DNA of 37,333 nt, from positions 1 through 37,333 of the forward strand of contig DCGU01000043.1 of the NCBI GenBank assembly GCA_002315325.1, in the 5' to 3' direction. Below, in pieces: positions 24,054-32,558 of this stretch. This stretch comes from Clostridiales bacterium UBA1770 (GTDB lineage: Bacteria > Bacillota > Clostridia > Oscillospirales > CAG-272). The translations under genes were made by a program, and so were the position numbers. Below the pieces are notes generated by a model. The model was not told the origin of the DNA. It worked only from the letters and a program-made list of their open reading frames with translations, and searched no databases. Numbering within the stretch: the first letter of the stretch is position 1; each line of letters opens with the position of its first letter.

Positions 24054-24763
24054 ATTTGTGCCTCTTTGTTTAATAGTAATTTGAGTTTTTTTATTTCAAT
24101 GATTTCATAAACTTTTCCGTTTTTCCTGACCAAGCCGTCCCGTCCGAGAACGTCGAATGCGCGGTATAGGGAAGCACGTCCCAAATTGAGCAATTCAGAC
24201 AGTTCGACTGCCGTATAGTCGGGGATTACAGTGATGGGCCCCGTGCCGGCATAATCGTGCGGTACCAGGGATAAAAGATACGCCGCTACGCGTGCCGCAG
24301 CGGACCCCTGCGACAAATACTCCACTTTGCGGTTTAAAAAACGGATGCGGCCGGTCAAAAAACGGACGTAGTTTTCCGTAAACGTGCTTTCCGTTTTCAG
24401 TAACTGCAGTACGATTTCACGCGGGATGCACAGGACGACGGCGTCTGTTTTGGCAATAATCAGGCTCGCATACCGCTGCCCGTCGAGAAGACCGACGACG
24501 CCGAACAGCTTGCCCTTATCCAAAACGCGCAGCAGTTTCTTTTCCCCCGTATGATCGGCATAAACCTGCAGTGTGCCGGATATAACGATGCCGAGATAGG
24601 ATGATGTCAAGGCCGGCGTAACTACGGTTTCGCCGGCAGGAAAGGTGATTTTATCACAGGCCGCGGCAATTTCATCGATCCTGTCGGAACATCCGGTAAA
24701 TAATGGATTTTGACGCAATATTGTTTTGACAGCGGTGTCGCTGTATGCACACTCAGTTTTCAT
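24050..24763 (-). CDS. Crp/Fnr family transcription regulator
   Basis: 237-residue regulator with an N-terminal cyclic-nucleotide-binding-like sensor (about 25-140; FPAGETVVTPALTSSYLGIV, then ISGTLQVYADHTGEKKLLRV), a long dimer helix, and a C-terminal winged helix near 180-220 (TAVELSELLNLGRASLYRAF, the recognition helix). Two Cys in the sensor do not form an FNR-type cluster pattern, so the effector is unknown. The ATG at 24763 has GGGGGTG five bases upstream; the GTG six bases further up lies on that site. It is the first gene of the operon with the TauA/TauC-type importer, overlapping the next gene by 4 bases, so it probably controls that uptake system and itself. Confidence 0.92.
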   Translation of the reverse strand: MKTECAYSDTAVKTILRQNPLFTGCSDRIDEIAAACDKITFPAGETVVTPALTSSYLGIVISGTLQVYADHTGEKKLLRVLDKGKLFGVVGLLDGQRYASLIIAKTDAVVLCIPREIVLQLLKTESTFTENYVRFLTGRIRFLNRKVEYLSQGSAAARVAAYLLSLVPHDYAGTGPITVIPDYTAVELSELLNLGRASLYRAFDVLGRDGLVRKNGKVYEIIEIKKLKLLLNKEAQI

Positions 24764-24788
24764 AAGCACCCCCGTTTTTTGTTAATCA

Positions 24789-24804
24789 TGTCTCATTTGA
24801 GACA
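24789..24804. promoter_or_regulatory. Palindromic operator, probably for the Crp/Fnr regulator
   Basis: TGTCTCATTTGAGACA is a perfect 7-2-7 palindrome covering the expected transcription start of the regulator operon. A third half-site, TGAGACA at 24817-24823, lies between the -10 and -35 boxes. Position implies repression. That the co-transcribed Crp/Fnr protein binds it is inference. Confidence 0.75.
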
Positions 24805-24833
24805 ATTATAGCGCATTGAGACATTTTTGTCAA
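24805..24833 (-). promoter_or_regulatory. Consensus sigma-70 promoter of the Crp/Fnr-ABC operon
   Basis: On the minus strand TTGACA (24833-24828) and TATAAT (24810-24805) are both perfect and 17 bases apart. Such a strong promoter fits tight control by the adjoining palindrome. Confidence 0.9.
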
Positions 24834-24912
24834 GATGCAGCCGTGATTGTCACTTTGAAAACAGAAAGGGCTTTTTGTCGGTTTGCTGCGAAAAGGAAAA
24901 CAAAAAACAGTC

Positions 24913-24941
24913 TTTCTTTTTTTCATTAAATAGTGTATAAT
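24913..24941 (+). promoter_or_regulatory. Probable promoter of the nucleotidyltransferase-galE-pgi genes
   Basis: TATAAT at 24936-24941 is 48 bases before the start codon. The -35 region (TTTCTT at 24913-24918) is weak. Confidence 0.55.
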
Positions 24942-24988
24942 ATGTGTTTGAGCTTTTGCTCCAGATTTTGTACATAAGGAGAACCGCT

Positions 24989-25906
24989 ATGACGTTGTTG
25001 ATTTTGGCGGCCGGAATGGGTTCCCGTTACGGTGGGTTGAAGCAACTTGACCCTATGACGCCTCACGGCGAGTTTATCATTGACTTTTCAATTTACGATG
25101 CACTGCATGCCGGGTTTAACCGCGTTGTTTTTGTGATTAAAAAAGAAAACTACGATCTTTTCCGCGATACGGTCGGCAAACGTGTTGAAAAACAAATCAA
25201 AACGGAATACGTTTTCCAAGACATAAACGATTTACCTGCCGGGTTTACGTTCCCGCAGGGCAGAATCAAACCGTGGGGAACGACACACGCCGTACTCAGC
25301 GCGGCTTCCGTTCTCGGTACCGACTCTTTTGCTGTTATTAATGCAGATGACTTTTACGGTCGTGATACCTTTGAAAAACTTGCCGGCCATTTGTCCAAAA
25401 CAACGTGCGACGTGCCGAATTTCTGCATGGTTGGCTACGTCTTAAAAAATACGATGACGGAAAACGGTGCAGTTTCCCGCGGTGAATGTCACGTTGATGA
25501 GAACGGCATTCTTTTGTCCGTCCACGAGCGTACCGGTATTATTCGAAAAGGTGATACTGCCGTATGCGAAGATGATGATAAGCAGCCGATGACGCTGCCT
25601 CTTGACACCGTTGTTTCTATGAATTGTTGGGGCTTTACGGCACCTGTTTTGACCGGAATGAAAACCTCGTTCCATGCATTTCTTGATAAACTGAAGGATG
25701 CGGATGATACCGTTAAGTTAAAAAAAGAATGTTATCTCCCTAATTCGGTTGCCGAGATGATTGAGGCAGGGACCTGCTCCGTTCGTGTATACCGCACCGA
25801 TGCCGTTTGGCACGGTGTAACGTATCACGAAGATAAAGAAGAAGTGAAGGGCGCCATAGCCGCCCTGGTAGCCGCGGGTGAATATCCCGACGGACTTTGG
25901 AATTGA
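24989..25906 (+). CDS. Sugar phosphate nucleotidyltransferase
   Basis: 305-residue cytosolic enzyme joining a sugar 1-phosphate to a nucleotide. The N-terminal signature LAAGMGSRYGGLKQLDPM (residues 5-22) is the NTP-binding loop of the GT-A nucleotidyltransferases; FAVINADDFYGRDTFEKLA near 114 carries the metal-binding Asp pair. It lacks the GlmU acyltransferase repeats. The start is the ATG at 24989 behind AAGGAG; the open frame upstream to 24944 overlaps the promoter. galE follows 26 bases later, then pgi, so a role in making UDP-glucose or a related UDP-sugar is likely, although the nucleotide and sugar cannot be read directly. Confidence 0.9.
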   Translation: MTLLILAAGMGSRYGGLKQLDPMTPHGEFIIDFSIYDALHAGFNRVVFVIKKENYDLFRDTVGKRVEKQIKTEYVFQDINDLPAGFTFPQGRIKPWGTTHAVLSAASVLGTDSFAVINADDFYGRDTFEKLAGHLSKTTCDVPNFCMVGYVLKNTMTENGAVSRGECHVDENGILLSVHERTGIIRKGDTAVCEDDDKQPMTLPLDTVVSMNCWGFTAPVLTGMKTSFHAFLDKLKDADDTVKLKKECYLPNSVAEMIEAGTCSVRVYRTDAVWHGVTYHEDKEEVKGAIAALVAAGEYPDGLWN

Positions 25907-25932
25907 TATTTTTTAACAAAGAGGAAAAGAAA

Positions 25933-26946
25933 ATGGCAGTTTTGATTACCGGCGGTACCGGCTTTATCGGTTCCCATACCTGCGTGGAATTCTTGGAAGC
26001 AGGCAAGGAAATTATCGTATTGGATAACTTTTCCAACAGCAAGCCCTGCGTTTTGGACAGGATTGAAGCAATTACCGGCAAAAAGGTGAAGTTTTATGAA
26101 GCCGATCTCTTGGATAAGGCCGCAATTGAAAAAGTCTTCAAAGAAAACAAAATTGATGCCTGCATTCATTTCGCCGGGCTGAAAGCCGTCGGTGAATCCT
26201 GTGCGCAGCCGCTCCGTTATTATCACAACAATATCACGGGCACGCTGAATCTGCTCGACGTGATGCAGCAGTACGGCGCACGCCGCATTGTGTTCAGCTC
26301 CTCCGCCACGGTGTACGGTAATCCCAAATCCGTGCCGATTCGCGAAGATTTCCCGTTGTCCACGACCAACCCCTACGGTGAGACAAAATTGATGATTGAA
26401 CGCATCCTGTCCGATTTGTACAAAGCGGATAATACCTGGAGTATTTCCGTATTGCGGTACTTCAATCCCATCGGTGCGCATAAGAGCGGTCTGATTGGAG
26501 AGGACCCCAAAGGCATTCCGAATAACCTTTTGCCCTACGTGACGCAGGTTGCAAGCGGCAAATTGAAACAATTGTCTGTGTTCGGGAACGATTATCACAC
26601 GCATGACGGTACCGGCGTTCGCGATTATATCCACGTCGTTGACCTGGCAAAGGCTCATTTGAAAGCTTTGGCGTATGCCGAAACCAAGACCGGTGTGGAT
26701 TATTTCAATATCGGTACCGGTGTCGGTTATTCCGTTTTGGATATCGTCAACGCCTATGAATCCGCCACCGGGAAAAAGGTACCGTATCAGATCGTTGCAC
26801 GCCGTCCCGGCGACATTGACGAATGCTACGCCGACCCTGCCAAGGCGTTTAACGTGCTTGGCTGGAAGGCCGAATTCGGTATCGAAGATATGTGCCGCGA
26901 CGCCAATAACTGGCAGACCAAGAACCCCAACGGCTACGACGCATAA
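25933..26946 (+). CDS. galE: UDP-glucose 4-epimerase
   Basis: 337-residue NAD-dependent extended SDR that interconverts UDP-glucose and UDP-galactose. The GxxGxxG motif TGGTGFIGSH is at residues 7-16, the Asp that binds NAD ribose in LDNFSNS, the catalytic Ser-Tyr-Lys triad in SSSATVYGNP and NPYGETKLMIERIL, and the substrate block YFNPIGAHKSGLIGEDP. Length equals E. coli GalE. The ATG at 25933 follows GAGGAAAAG. It links the nucleotidyltransferase before it and phosphoglucose isomerase after it in a sugar-nucleotide and glycolysis set. Confidence 0.97.
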   Translation: MAVLITGGTGFIGSHTCVEFLEAGKEIIVLDNFSNSKPCVLDRIEAITGKKVKFYEADLLDKAAIEKVFKENKIDACIHFAGLKAVGESCAQPLRYYHNNITGTLNLLDVMQQYGARRIVFSSSATVYGNPKSVPIREDFPLSTTNPYGETKLMIERILSDLYKADNTWSISVLRYFNPIGAHKSGLIGEDPKGIPNNLLPYVTQVASGKLKQLSVFGNDYHTHDGTGVRDYIHVVDLAKAHLKALAYAETKTGVDYFNIGTGVGYSVLDIVNAYESATGKKVPYQIVARRPGDIDECYADPAKAFNVLGWKAEFGIEDMCRDANNWQTKNPNGYDA

Positions 26947-26997
26947 AGGCGTCTCCGATTGTTTAGAAATTATTATCAAATTAAAGAGGTATAAATC

Positions 26998-28341
26998 ATG
27001 TCCTACGTTTCACTTGACAGCAAGTACGTTTCCAACTTTGTGCGCGAGAACGAAATCCCTTATATGCAGCAGGCAGTGGTAACTGCCGATAAAATGCTGC
27101 GTGAGGGCACCGGCGCCGGCGCTGATTTCCGCGGCTGGCTGACACTCCCCACCGACTACGACAAGGAGGAGTTCGCCCGCATTCAAAAAGCAGCCGAAAA
27201 GATTCAAAAGAATTGCGATATTTTGGTTGTCATCGGTATCGGCGGTTCTTACCTGGGTGCCCGCGCCGTGATCGAATTCCTGAAGTCTCCGCTTTATAAC
27301 AATATGAAAAAGAAGACGCCGGATATTTACTTTGCCGGCAACTGCATCAGCGCCGTTGCAATGAACGAGCTGCTTTCCATTTGCGAGGGTAAGGACGTTT
27401 GCATCAACGTTATTTCCAAGTCCGGCACGACGACCGAACCGGCCGTTGCTTTCCGTGTATTCCGCGGCTGGCTGGAAAACAAATACGGAAAAGAAGGCGC
27501 CCGTGAACGTATTTTCGTCACCACGGATAAGGCGCGCGGTACGCTCAAGAGCTTCTCTGATAAGGCCGGCTACGAAACTTTCGTCGTTCCGGACGACGTC
27601 GGCGGCCGTTATTCCGTTTTGACGGCTGTAGGTCTTTTGCCCATCGCCGTTGCCGGCATCGATATCGACGCCCTGATGGCCGGTGCGCGTGAAGCACAGA
27701 ACGAGCTGACCGATACGGATCTGTCCAAAAACGATTGCTATAAATACGCTGCATTGCGTAATATTTTGTATCGTAAGGGCAAAGAAACCGAGATTCTCGT
27801 CGGTTACGAGTCCTACGGAACGATGCTCAACGAATGGTGGAAACAGCTGTTCGGTGAAAGTGAAGGTAAGGATAACAAGGGCATTTACCCGTCTTCCGTC
27901 ATTTTCTCCACTGACCTGCATTCTCTTGGCCAGTTCATTCAGGACGGCAACCGCAATTTGTTTGAAACCGTTATTGCCGTCAATGACAACGCTTCTTCTT
28001 TCGCCATTCCGAATGACCCCGACAATATTGACGGTTTGAACTTCCTGTCCGGTATGGATCTTGCTGCCGTAAAAGCAACGGCTATGCAGGGTACGCTGTT
28101 TGCACACGTCGACGGCGGCGTTCCGAATATCCTGTTGAATCTGAACGGCAGAAACGAAAAGGCACTCGGCTATCTGATTTATTTCTTTGAATTGGCTTGT
28201 GCAATTTCCGGTTATCTGCAGGGTGTCAATCCCTTCGACCAGCCCGGTGTTGAAGCATATAAAAAGAATATGTTTGCGCTGCTCGGCAAACCCGGCTACG
28301 AAGAGCAGCGCAAAGCACTGACGGCCCGTTTGGCTGACTGA
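26998..28341 (+). CDS. pgi: Glucose-6-phosphate isomerase
   Basis: 447-residue glycolytic enzyme converting glucose 6-phosphate to fructose 6-phosphate; the short form (about 450 residues) typical of Firmicutes. Visible family blocks: IGIGGSYLGARAVIEFL near residue 80, SKSGTTTEPAVAFR near 141, GGRYSVLTAVGLLP near 202, the HSLGQFIQDGNR segment near 305, and the C-terminal FDQPGVEAYKKN with the catalytic Lys. AAAGAGGT ribosome site. Codon use is strongly biased, as expected for a highly expressed glycolytic gene. It follows galE by 51 bases. Confidence 0.98.
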   Translation: MSYVSLDSKYVSNFVRENEIPYMQQAVVTADKMLREGTGAGADFRGWLTLPTDYDKEEFARIQKAAEKIQKNCDILVVIGIGGSYLGARAVIEFLKSPLYNNMKKKTPDIYFAGNCISAVAMNELLSICEGKDVCINVISKSGTTTEPAVAFRVFRGWLENKYGKEGARERIFVTTDKARGTLKSFSDKAGYETFVVPDDVGGRYSVLTAVGLLPIAVAGIDIDALMAGAREAQNELTDTDLSKNDCYKYAALRNILYRKGKETEILVGYESYGTMLNEWWKQLFGESEGKDNKGIYPSSVIFSTDLHSLGQFIQDGNRNLFETVIAVNDNASSFAIPNDPDNIDGLNFLSGMDLAAVKATAMQGTLFAHVDGGVPNILLNLNGRNEKALGYLIYFFELACAISGYLQGVNPFDQPGVEAYKKNMFALLGKPGYEEQRKALTARLAD

Positions 28342-28385
28342 AAACCGTAAAATCGGTTTTATCGGCTATTGATTTTTAAATAGCC
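28341..28385 (+). terminator. Two hairpins after pgi, possible terminator
   Basis: AAAACCG and CGGTTTT (28341-28347, 28354-28360) form a short stem ending in Ts, and GGCTATT and AATAGCC (28364-28370, 28379-28385) form a second. The second overlaps the promoter of the next gene. Termination is likely partial. Confidence 0.5.
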
Positions 28386-28397
28386 TTATGTTATAAT
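28369..28397 (+). promoter_or_regulatory. Promoter of the small P-loop gene
   Basis: TTGATT (28369-28374), 17-base spacer, TATAAT (28392-28397) with an extended TG (TGTTATAAT). Confidence 0.75.
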
Positions 28398-28444
28398 GAA
28401 TTCAACAGGAGCAATCCTGTAACTAACTAACGGAGGAACGTACT

Positions 28445-28855
28445 ATGGTTCAATTGATCGCCGGCGTAAAAGGTACCGGAAAAACGAAGAAATTGCTGGA
28501 TATGCTGGATAAGGCATTGGCAGCATCAAGCGGTAACGTAGTCTGCATGGAGAAGGGAACAAAGTTGCGTTTTGACGTCAGTCATGAGGCTCGTTTAATC
28601 AATACCAACGATTACTGCATTTTCGATGGTCAGTCTTTGTTCGGTTTTGTTGCCGGCGTTTTGGCAGGCAACCACGACGTTACTGATATTTTCATCGATG
28701 CTACGCTGAAAATTTGCGGCAATTTGATGGGCTTTGAAAAGTTTGTCGTTGAACTCGACGAACTGCTGGAGAAGAACGCGTGCAACGTCGTTATGACGAT
28801 TTCTGTGGATCCCACGGAATTGTCCGATAACGTTCGCAAGTTCATTATCGACTGA
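28445..28855 (+). CDS. Small P-loop ATP-binding protein of unknown function
   Basis: 136-residue protein. The start carries a Walker A motif (GVKGTGKTKK, residues 7-16), and DIFIDATLK near residue 80 could serve as a Walker B-like strand. There is no room for a full AAA or RecA core, so this is a minimal nucleotide-binding domain. Similar short proteins are found in Clostridia, to my recollection sometimes labelled PilT-like, without known function. It has its own extended promoter, an ACGGAGGAAC ribosome site and a strong terminator, so it is monocistronic. The start is clear. Confidence 0.85.
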   Translation: MVQLIAGVKGTGKTKKLLDMLDKALAASSGNVVCMEKGTKLRFDVSHEARLINTNDYCIFDGQSLFGFVAGVLAGNHDVTDIFIDATLKICGNLMGFEKFVVELDELLEKNACNVVMTISVDPTELSDNVRKFIID

Positions 28856-28872
28856 TTTCAATGATGAATAGG

Positions 28873-28913
28873 AAACGCGGGAAGTGCAATTTGAGTTGCT
28901 TCCCGCGTTTTTT
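28873..28913 (+). terminator. Rho-independent terminator
   Basis: A 12-base-pair stem, AAACGCGGGAAG with CTTCCCGCGTTT (28873-28884, 28899-28910), is capped by a loop with three further pairs and runs into six Ts. Confidence 0.93.
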
Positions 28914-29237
28914 GTCGGAGTTGTGAATGAAAAATAACCCCCACGCGGTTGTCTTGTCCCGCAGCGTGACGTTACGCTGCAGTAGTATAAACCGTTTGCC
29001 CATTGTAGTTTGACTTGTGCCGACAAATCGAACGATAATCGTGGATTATATGCTGCAGGACGCGAAGCTGTTACGAACGTTAATATGCCTTTACGTGACG
29101 TAAAATGGGTACAATAATCTTGTTTTTGCAATGCAATTGTCGTGATTTTTATCTTTTTTGCAGTTTTATTGTGGCGCGGTCGAAGACGCGTTTTCTGCCG
29201 ATTTGGGTGTTTCAAATAATGATTGCCAAGTCTTAAA
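28914..29237. other. Intergenic region with several short palindromes, no gene seen
   Basis: This 324-base stretch lies between a terminator and the rhamnosidase promoter. It holds GCAGCGTGACGTTACGCTGC at 28961-28980 (hairpin with one G-T), ATAATC-GTG-GATTAT at 29035-29049, TTTACGTGACGTAAA at 29090-29104 and TTGCA-A-TGCAA at 29126-29136. I find no credible coding frame, tRNA or riboswitch. The palindromes may be operators for the rhamnosidase gene or parts of a small RNA; the sequence alone cannot decide. Confidence 0.5.
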
Positions 29238-29266
29238 TTGACAAGCAATTTTTCCGATGCTATAAT
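29238..29266 (+). promoter_or_regulatory. Perfect extended sigma-70 promoter of the rhamnosidase gene
   Basis: TTGACA (29238-29243), 17-base spacer, TATAAT (29261-29266) preceded by TGC as an extended -10. All elements match consensus. It places the transcript start near 29273 and rules out the in-frame start at 29223. Confidence 0.93.
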
Positions 29267-29309
29267 TGTGTCGATAGTAACGAATTGCCTTGGAAAAGGA
29301 GAGCCGAAC

Positions 29310-31820
29310 GTGAACGTACAACTGACAGATTTAAAAGTTAATCACGAACATTTTCCCATCGGTATCACGAAATTTCCGCAGTTTTCCTGGCAGATTATTG
29401 CGGATGAAGCGTTTTCCGAACAGGCTTATCGCGTGACGGTTGCTTCTTCGCCGGAGCTGATTCTGACCGCACGTCCCGACGTATTTGATTCCGGCTGGGT
29501 GTCCGGAAGCGAACGGTTTTATGACGGCACTGCATTCCCCGAAACACCGTTTGCACGGTATTATTGGCGAGTCAGTGTTAAAAACGCGGTTAACGAAACG
29601 GTGACGGACAGCAGCATTGCTTCGTTCGTCACCGGTCCTTTCCACCGCAGCCAATGGAAATCGCCGTTTGTTTTTCAATATGGGCTGTGGATGGTGCAAA
29701 ATCGTCGTCTATTCACGTTACGCGGACAAATTGATGCTGCATTTTTGTTTGTCGCGTCCTGCGGCGAACGTTCCAACGCTTACGTTTTAACGCTTAATGG
29801 GGAAAGAATATCCGGTACTGACGTCCGTCCCGGACCGTTGGAATATATGACTGCCGTGTTGTCCGGTTATGACGTAACAAGTTATTTGCGTGAGAATAAC
29901 GTTTTGAACGTTGACGTGGTGACGAGTTTCAGCGCTGTGCTGAAGGTTTTTTACGCGGACGGCACGACGGACGTGATAATGACAGACGACGAATGGCAGC
30001 GGTATACCGGGCCTTCTTTCTGCCGTGAAATTGGTTATGAAGTGCCGCACGATCAGGCGCAGCACGGCAAGTATGAAGCGATGGATGCCACGCTGATTTG
30101 CCGTGATTGGTACGACGTGCGGGACGTTGCCGACCGTGTTCCTTCCTTCAGCTGTTACGATTATTTCAATCGATACTGGGGACCGGTTTCAATTCGTTAC
30201 GACGGGGTGAAAACGCGCGCCGCAGAGGAACTGACACCGATTTCGGTCCGTCGGTTATCTGACCGCGAAAACGGAGAAAAGGCATATTTATTGGACTTCG
30301 GCACCAATCAGTCCGGCTACGTGCGCCTGACGATGCACAACTGTCACAACAAAATTACGGTGCGGTACGGGGAAGCGGAAGAGGCAGACGGTATCAGCAC
30401 GAAGCAGTTCGCCGACGAATATTTGCCGCATACCGAGTATACGCCGCGCGGTGATGAAACGGAAACGTATACGCCCATGTTTATGCACACGGGATTTCGT
30501 TTTGTGCAAATTGAGTCCGCCGATTTTGTCCCGGACACGACAAACGTGCGCGGTTTGTTTATTTGCAGCGAAACAGACGGGAAATCGCATTTTACCTGTT
30601 CCGAACCAACGCTGGACTATGAAATGCGTTGTATTCGTCGGAGCTGCCGATCCAATCTGTTTAACGTTTCTACGGATTGCCCCGGACGTGAGCGTCGCGG
30701 GTGGTCTGCCGATTCGTTTGCCGTCATCGAGGCCGAGTCTGTTTTGTTTTACGTTGAGAATTTATATGAACGGTGGTTTGCCGATTTGCGCGACAGCCAG
30801 CGTACGTGCGGGTGGGTCCCTGTGGAGTATCCCGATACGACGAGCCGCAGCGTGGATTTGAGCTGGCCGATGCATACGATTATCAATCCCTACGTGTTGT
30901 ATCTTTACACGGGCGACCGCCGCATCCTAACGGAAAACCTGCTTGCCATGGAGCGCTATGCGGATTTACTGTATGACGTAAGCGATGGTCATTTGCTGGA
31001 GGAAACGATGTTTACCTACGGCGATTGGATGGCAATAGAAAGGGCTGGACGGTCGTACCTGGGTACGGCATTGTACGTTTACGTCACGGGATTGATGATC
31101 AAAACGGAAACGATACTCGGCAATACGGAAAAAGCCGCGACGTACCGTCAACGGTATGATGACGCGAAAGCCGTTTTTAACGAAACCTTTTTACGGAGTG
31201 ACGGTGCAGGGTATGATAACGGGTCGCAAAGTGCCAACGTGCTGGCACTGGCTTTTGACCTGGTTCCGCCTGAATTTCGTTCTTCCGTGTTTCAAGCGCT
31301 TGTAAACGACGTTGAAAATAAGCATAAGATAACCGTTGGCTTTATCGCAAATACGTGGCTTTATAAAGTGCTGGCGGAGAACGGTAGGAACGATTTGGCA
31401 CTTTCTCTGCTGACAGACGACACGTATGCAGGTGCATCTCTTCCTCATATGGTCAATGCCACGCGAAACGAAACGCTGAGTGAAAGTTTCACCTACTTCG
31501 GGAATTCGCTTAACCACGCGTTCCTCGGCGGCGGTGCCGGGATCTGGCTGACCGAATACCTTGCCGGGCTGCAGCCGTCGGAACCGGCGTATAAGCGTTT
31601 TTCCGTCCGTCCGTATATCAATGGTCAAACGCTTTCCTTGTCGTTTTCCGTGCAGACGCCCTGCGGCACAATAGCAGTGTCATGGCATCCGTCCGAAGTG
31701 CAGGGAATGGCCGAATTGACGGTGTCCGTTCCCCCGGATACAGCCTGTGACTTGATTTTGCCGGAAGGACAAAGGAAGCTTTCTCCCGGTACGTACGTTG
31801 TTCGCACGGCGTACGTTTAA
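29310..31820 (+). CDS. GH78 alpha-L-rhamnosidase
   Basis: 836-residue inverting glycosidase releasing terminal L-rhamnose from plant glycosides or pectin. No signal peptide, so cytosolic. Domain order: N-terminal Ig-like LKVNHEHFPIGI, WRVSVKN and the carbohydrate-binding part; a beta-sandwich (QSGYVRLTMHNCHNKITVRY); then the (alpha/alpha)6 barrel. Catalytic-site residues of GH78 are all present in DCPGRERRGWSAD: D456, the general acid E461, W465 and D468; the distal general base is E725 in TLSESF, before FGNSLNHAFLGGGAGIWL. The start is a GTG at 29310 with AAGGAG 8 bases upstream. Single gene behind a perfect promoter. Confidence 0.93.
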   Translation: MNVQLTDLKVNHEHFPIGITKFPQFSWQIIADEAFSEQAYRVTVASSPELILTARPDVFDSGWVSGSERFYDGTAFPETPFARYYWRVSVKNAVNETVTDSSIASFVTGPFHRSQWKSPFVFQYGLWMVQNRRLFTLRGQIDAAFLFVASCGERSNAYVLTLNGERISGTDVRPGPLEYMTAVLSGYDVTSYLRENNVLNVDVVTSFSAVLKVFYADGTTDVIMTDDEWQRYTGPSFCREIGYEVPHDQAQHGKYEAMDATLICRDWYDVRDVADRVPSFSCYDYFNRYWGPVSIRYDGVKTRAAEELTPISVRRLSDRENGEKAYLLDFGTNQSGYVRLTMHNCHNKITVRYGEAEEADGISTKQFADEYLPHTEYTPRGDETETYTPMFMHTGFRFVQIESADFVPDTTNVRGLFICSETDGKSHFTCSEPTLDYEMRCIRRSCRSNLFNVSTDCPGRERRGWSADSFAVIEAESVLFYVENLYERWFADLRDSQRTCGWVPVEYPDTTSRSVDLSWPMHTIINPYVLYLYTGDRRILTENLLAMERYADLLYDVSDGHLLEETMFTYGDWMAIERAGRSYLGTALYVYVTGLMIKTETILGNTEKAATYRQRYDDAKAVFNETFLRSDGAGYDNGSQSANVLALAFDLVPPEFRSSVFQALVNDVENKHKITVGFIANTWLYKVLAENGRNDLALSLLTDDTYAGASLPHMVNATRNETLSESFTYFGNSLNHAFLGGGAGIWLTEYLAGLQPSEPAYKRFSVRPYINGQTLSLSFSVQTPCGTIAVSWHPSEVQGMAELTVSVPPDTACDLILPEGQRKLSPGTYVVRTAYV

Positions 31821-31842
31821 ACAACTTTATCATAAAATAATG

Positions 31843-31881
31843 GCGGGCCGCGAAGAACTTTTACAGTTCGGCGCGGGCCGC
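31843..31881 (+). terminator. Imperfect GC-rich hairpin after the rhamnosidase gene
   Basis: GCGGGCCGCG...GAACT at 31843-31858 pairs with AGTTCGGCGCGGGCCGC (31865-31881), with three internal mismatches, followed by TGTTTGTAT. Probable terminator of the rhamnosidase transcript. Confidence 0.65.
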
Positions 31882-31916
31882 TGTTTGTATACGCGGAATT
31901 ATTATGCATCGGAGTA

Positions 31917-31945
31917 TGGACAAATAATCTCTTTTGTAGTATAAT
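31917..31945 (+). promoter_or_regulatory. Promoter of the hydrogenase operon
   Basis: TGGACA (31917-31922), 17-base spacer, TATAAT (31940-31945). It gives an 80-base leader before the NuoE-like gene. I see no clear palindrome in that leader. Confidence 0.8.
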
Positions 31946-32033
31946 AATTCAGTATTGTGATGAGTGTGCTTATTTCGGCGCACGAATCCTATTTGATTGT
32001 AAAAAAATAAAACCACATATCAGGAGGAATACC

Positions 32034-32528
32034 ATGAAAAAAGGTCTGACCAAAGTTGCGTTTAAGGGCACTGCCGAGCAGGAAGCTCAATTGGACGCTG
32101 TCATCGCAAAATACGAGGGTGTTGACGGTGCAACCATGCCGATTCTGCAGGAAGCACAGGGCATCTACGGCTACCTGCCGATCGAAGTGCAGAAGCACAT
32201 TGCTGAAAAAACCGGCAAACCTCTGGCAGAGATTTACGGTATCGCATCTTTCTATTCTCAGTTCAAACTCAATCCCGACGGTCAGTACGCCATCAGCGTA
32301 TGCCTGGGTACCGCTTGCTACGTTAAGGGCTCCGGTGAAATCATCGAGGAAGTTTCCAAATGTCTGAACGTTCCCGTCGGCAGCATCAGCACCGATGGTA
32401 AATATTCTTTGGACGCAACCCGTTGCGTCGGTGCCTGCGGTTTGGCTCCCGTTATGACCGTGAACGGTGAAGTTTACGGCAGATTGACAAAGAAGGACGT
32501 TCCCGACGTTTTGGCTAAATACCAGTAA
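32034..32528 (+). CDS. hydC: NuoE-like [2Fe-2S] subunit of an [FeFe]-hydrogenase (HydC type)
   Basis: 164-residue thioredoxin-fold ferredoxin subunit, equivalent to NuoE of complex I and HydC of multimeric [FeFe]-hydrogenases. A helical N-terminal part (about 1-75; MPILQEAQGIYGYLPIEVQ, then IYGIASFYSQF) precedes the ferredoxin domain, whose four cluster ligands are visible in VCLGTACYVKGS (Cx4C) and RCVGACGLAP (Cx3C). It passes electrons to the NuoF-like flavoprotein at the end of the window. CAGGAGGA ribosome site, its own promoter, and highly biased codons point to strong expression. Bifurcating NAD/ferredoxin hydrogenase is the expected complex, though the catalytic subunit lies outside the window. 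Confidence 0.93.
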   Translation: MKKGLTKVAFKGTAEQEAQLDAVIAKYEGVDGATMPILQEAQGIYGYLPIEVQKHIAEKTGKPLAEIYGIASFYSQFKLNPDGQYAISVCLGTACYVKGSGEIIEEVSKCLNVPVGSISTDGKYSLDATRCVGACGLAPVMTVNGEVYGRLTKKDVPDVLAKYQ

Positions 32529-32558
32529 TTTCGATCGTTTCGGAAAGAGGTTCCGTGT

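Noticed and set aside
28595..29248. 217-codon minus-strand frame covering the intergenic region
   Set aside because: It overlaps the P-loop gene, crosses a strong terminator hairpin and the rhamnosidase promoter, and its translation is basic and unstructured.
29223..29309. Upstream extension of the rhamnosidase gene
   Set aside because: It contains the -35 and -10 boxes; the GTG at 29310 has the ribosome site and the family N-terminus.
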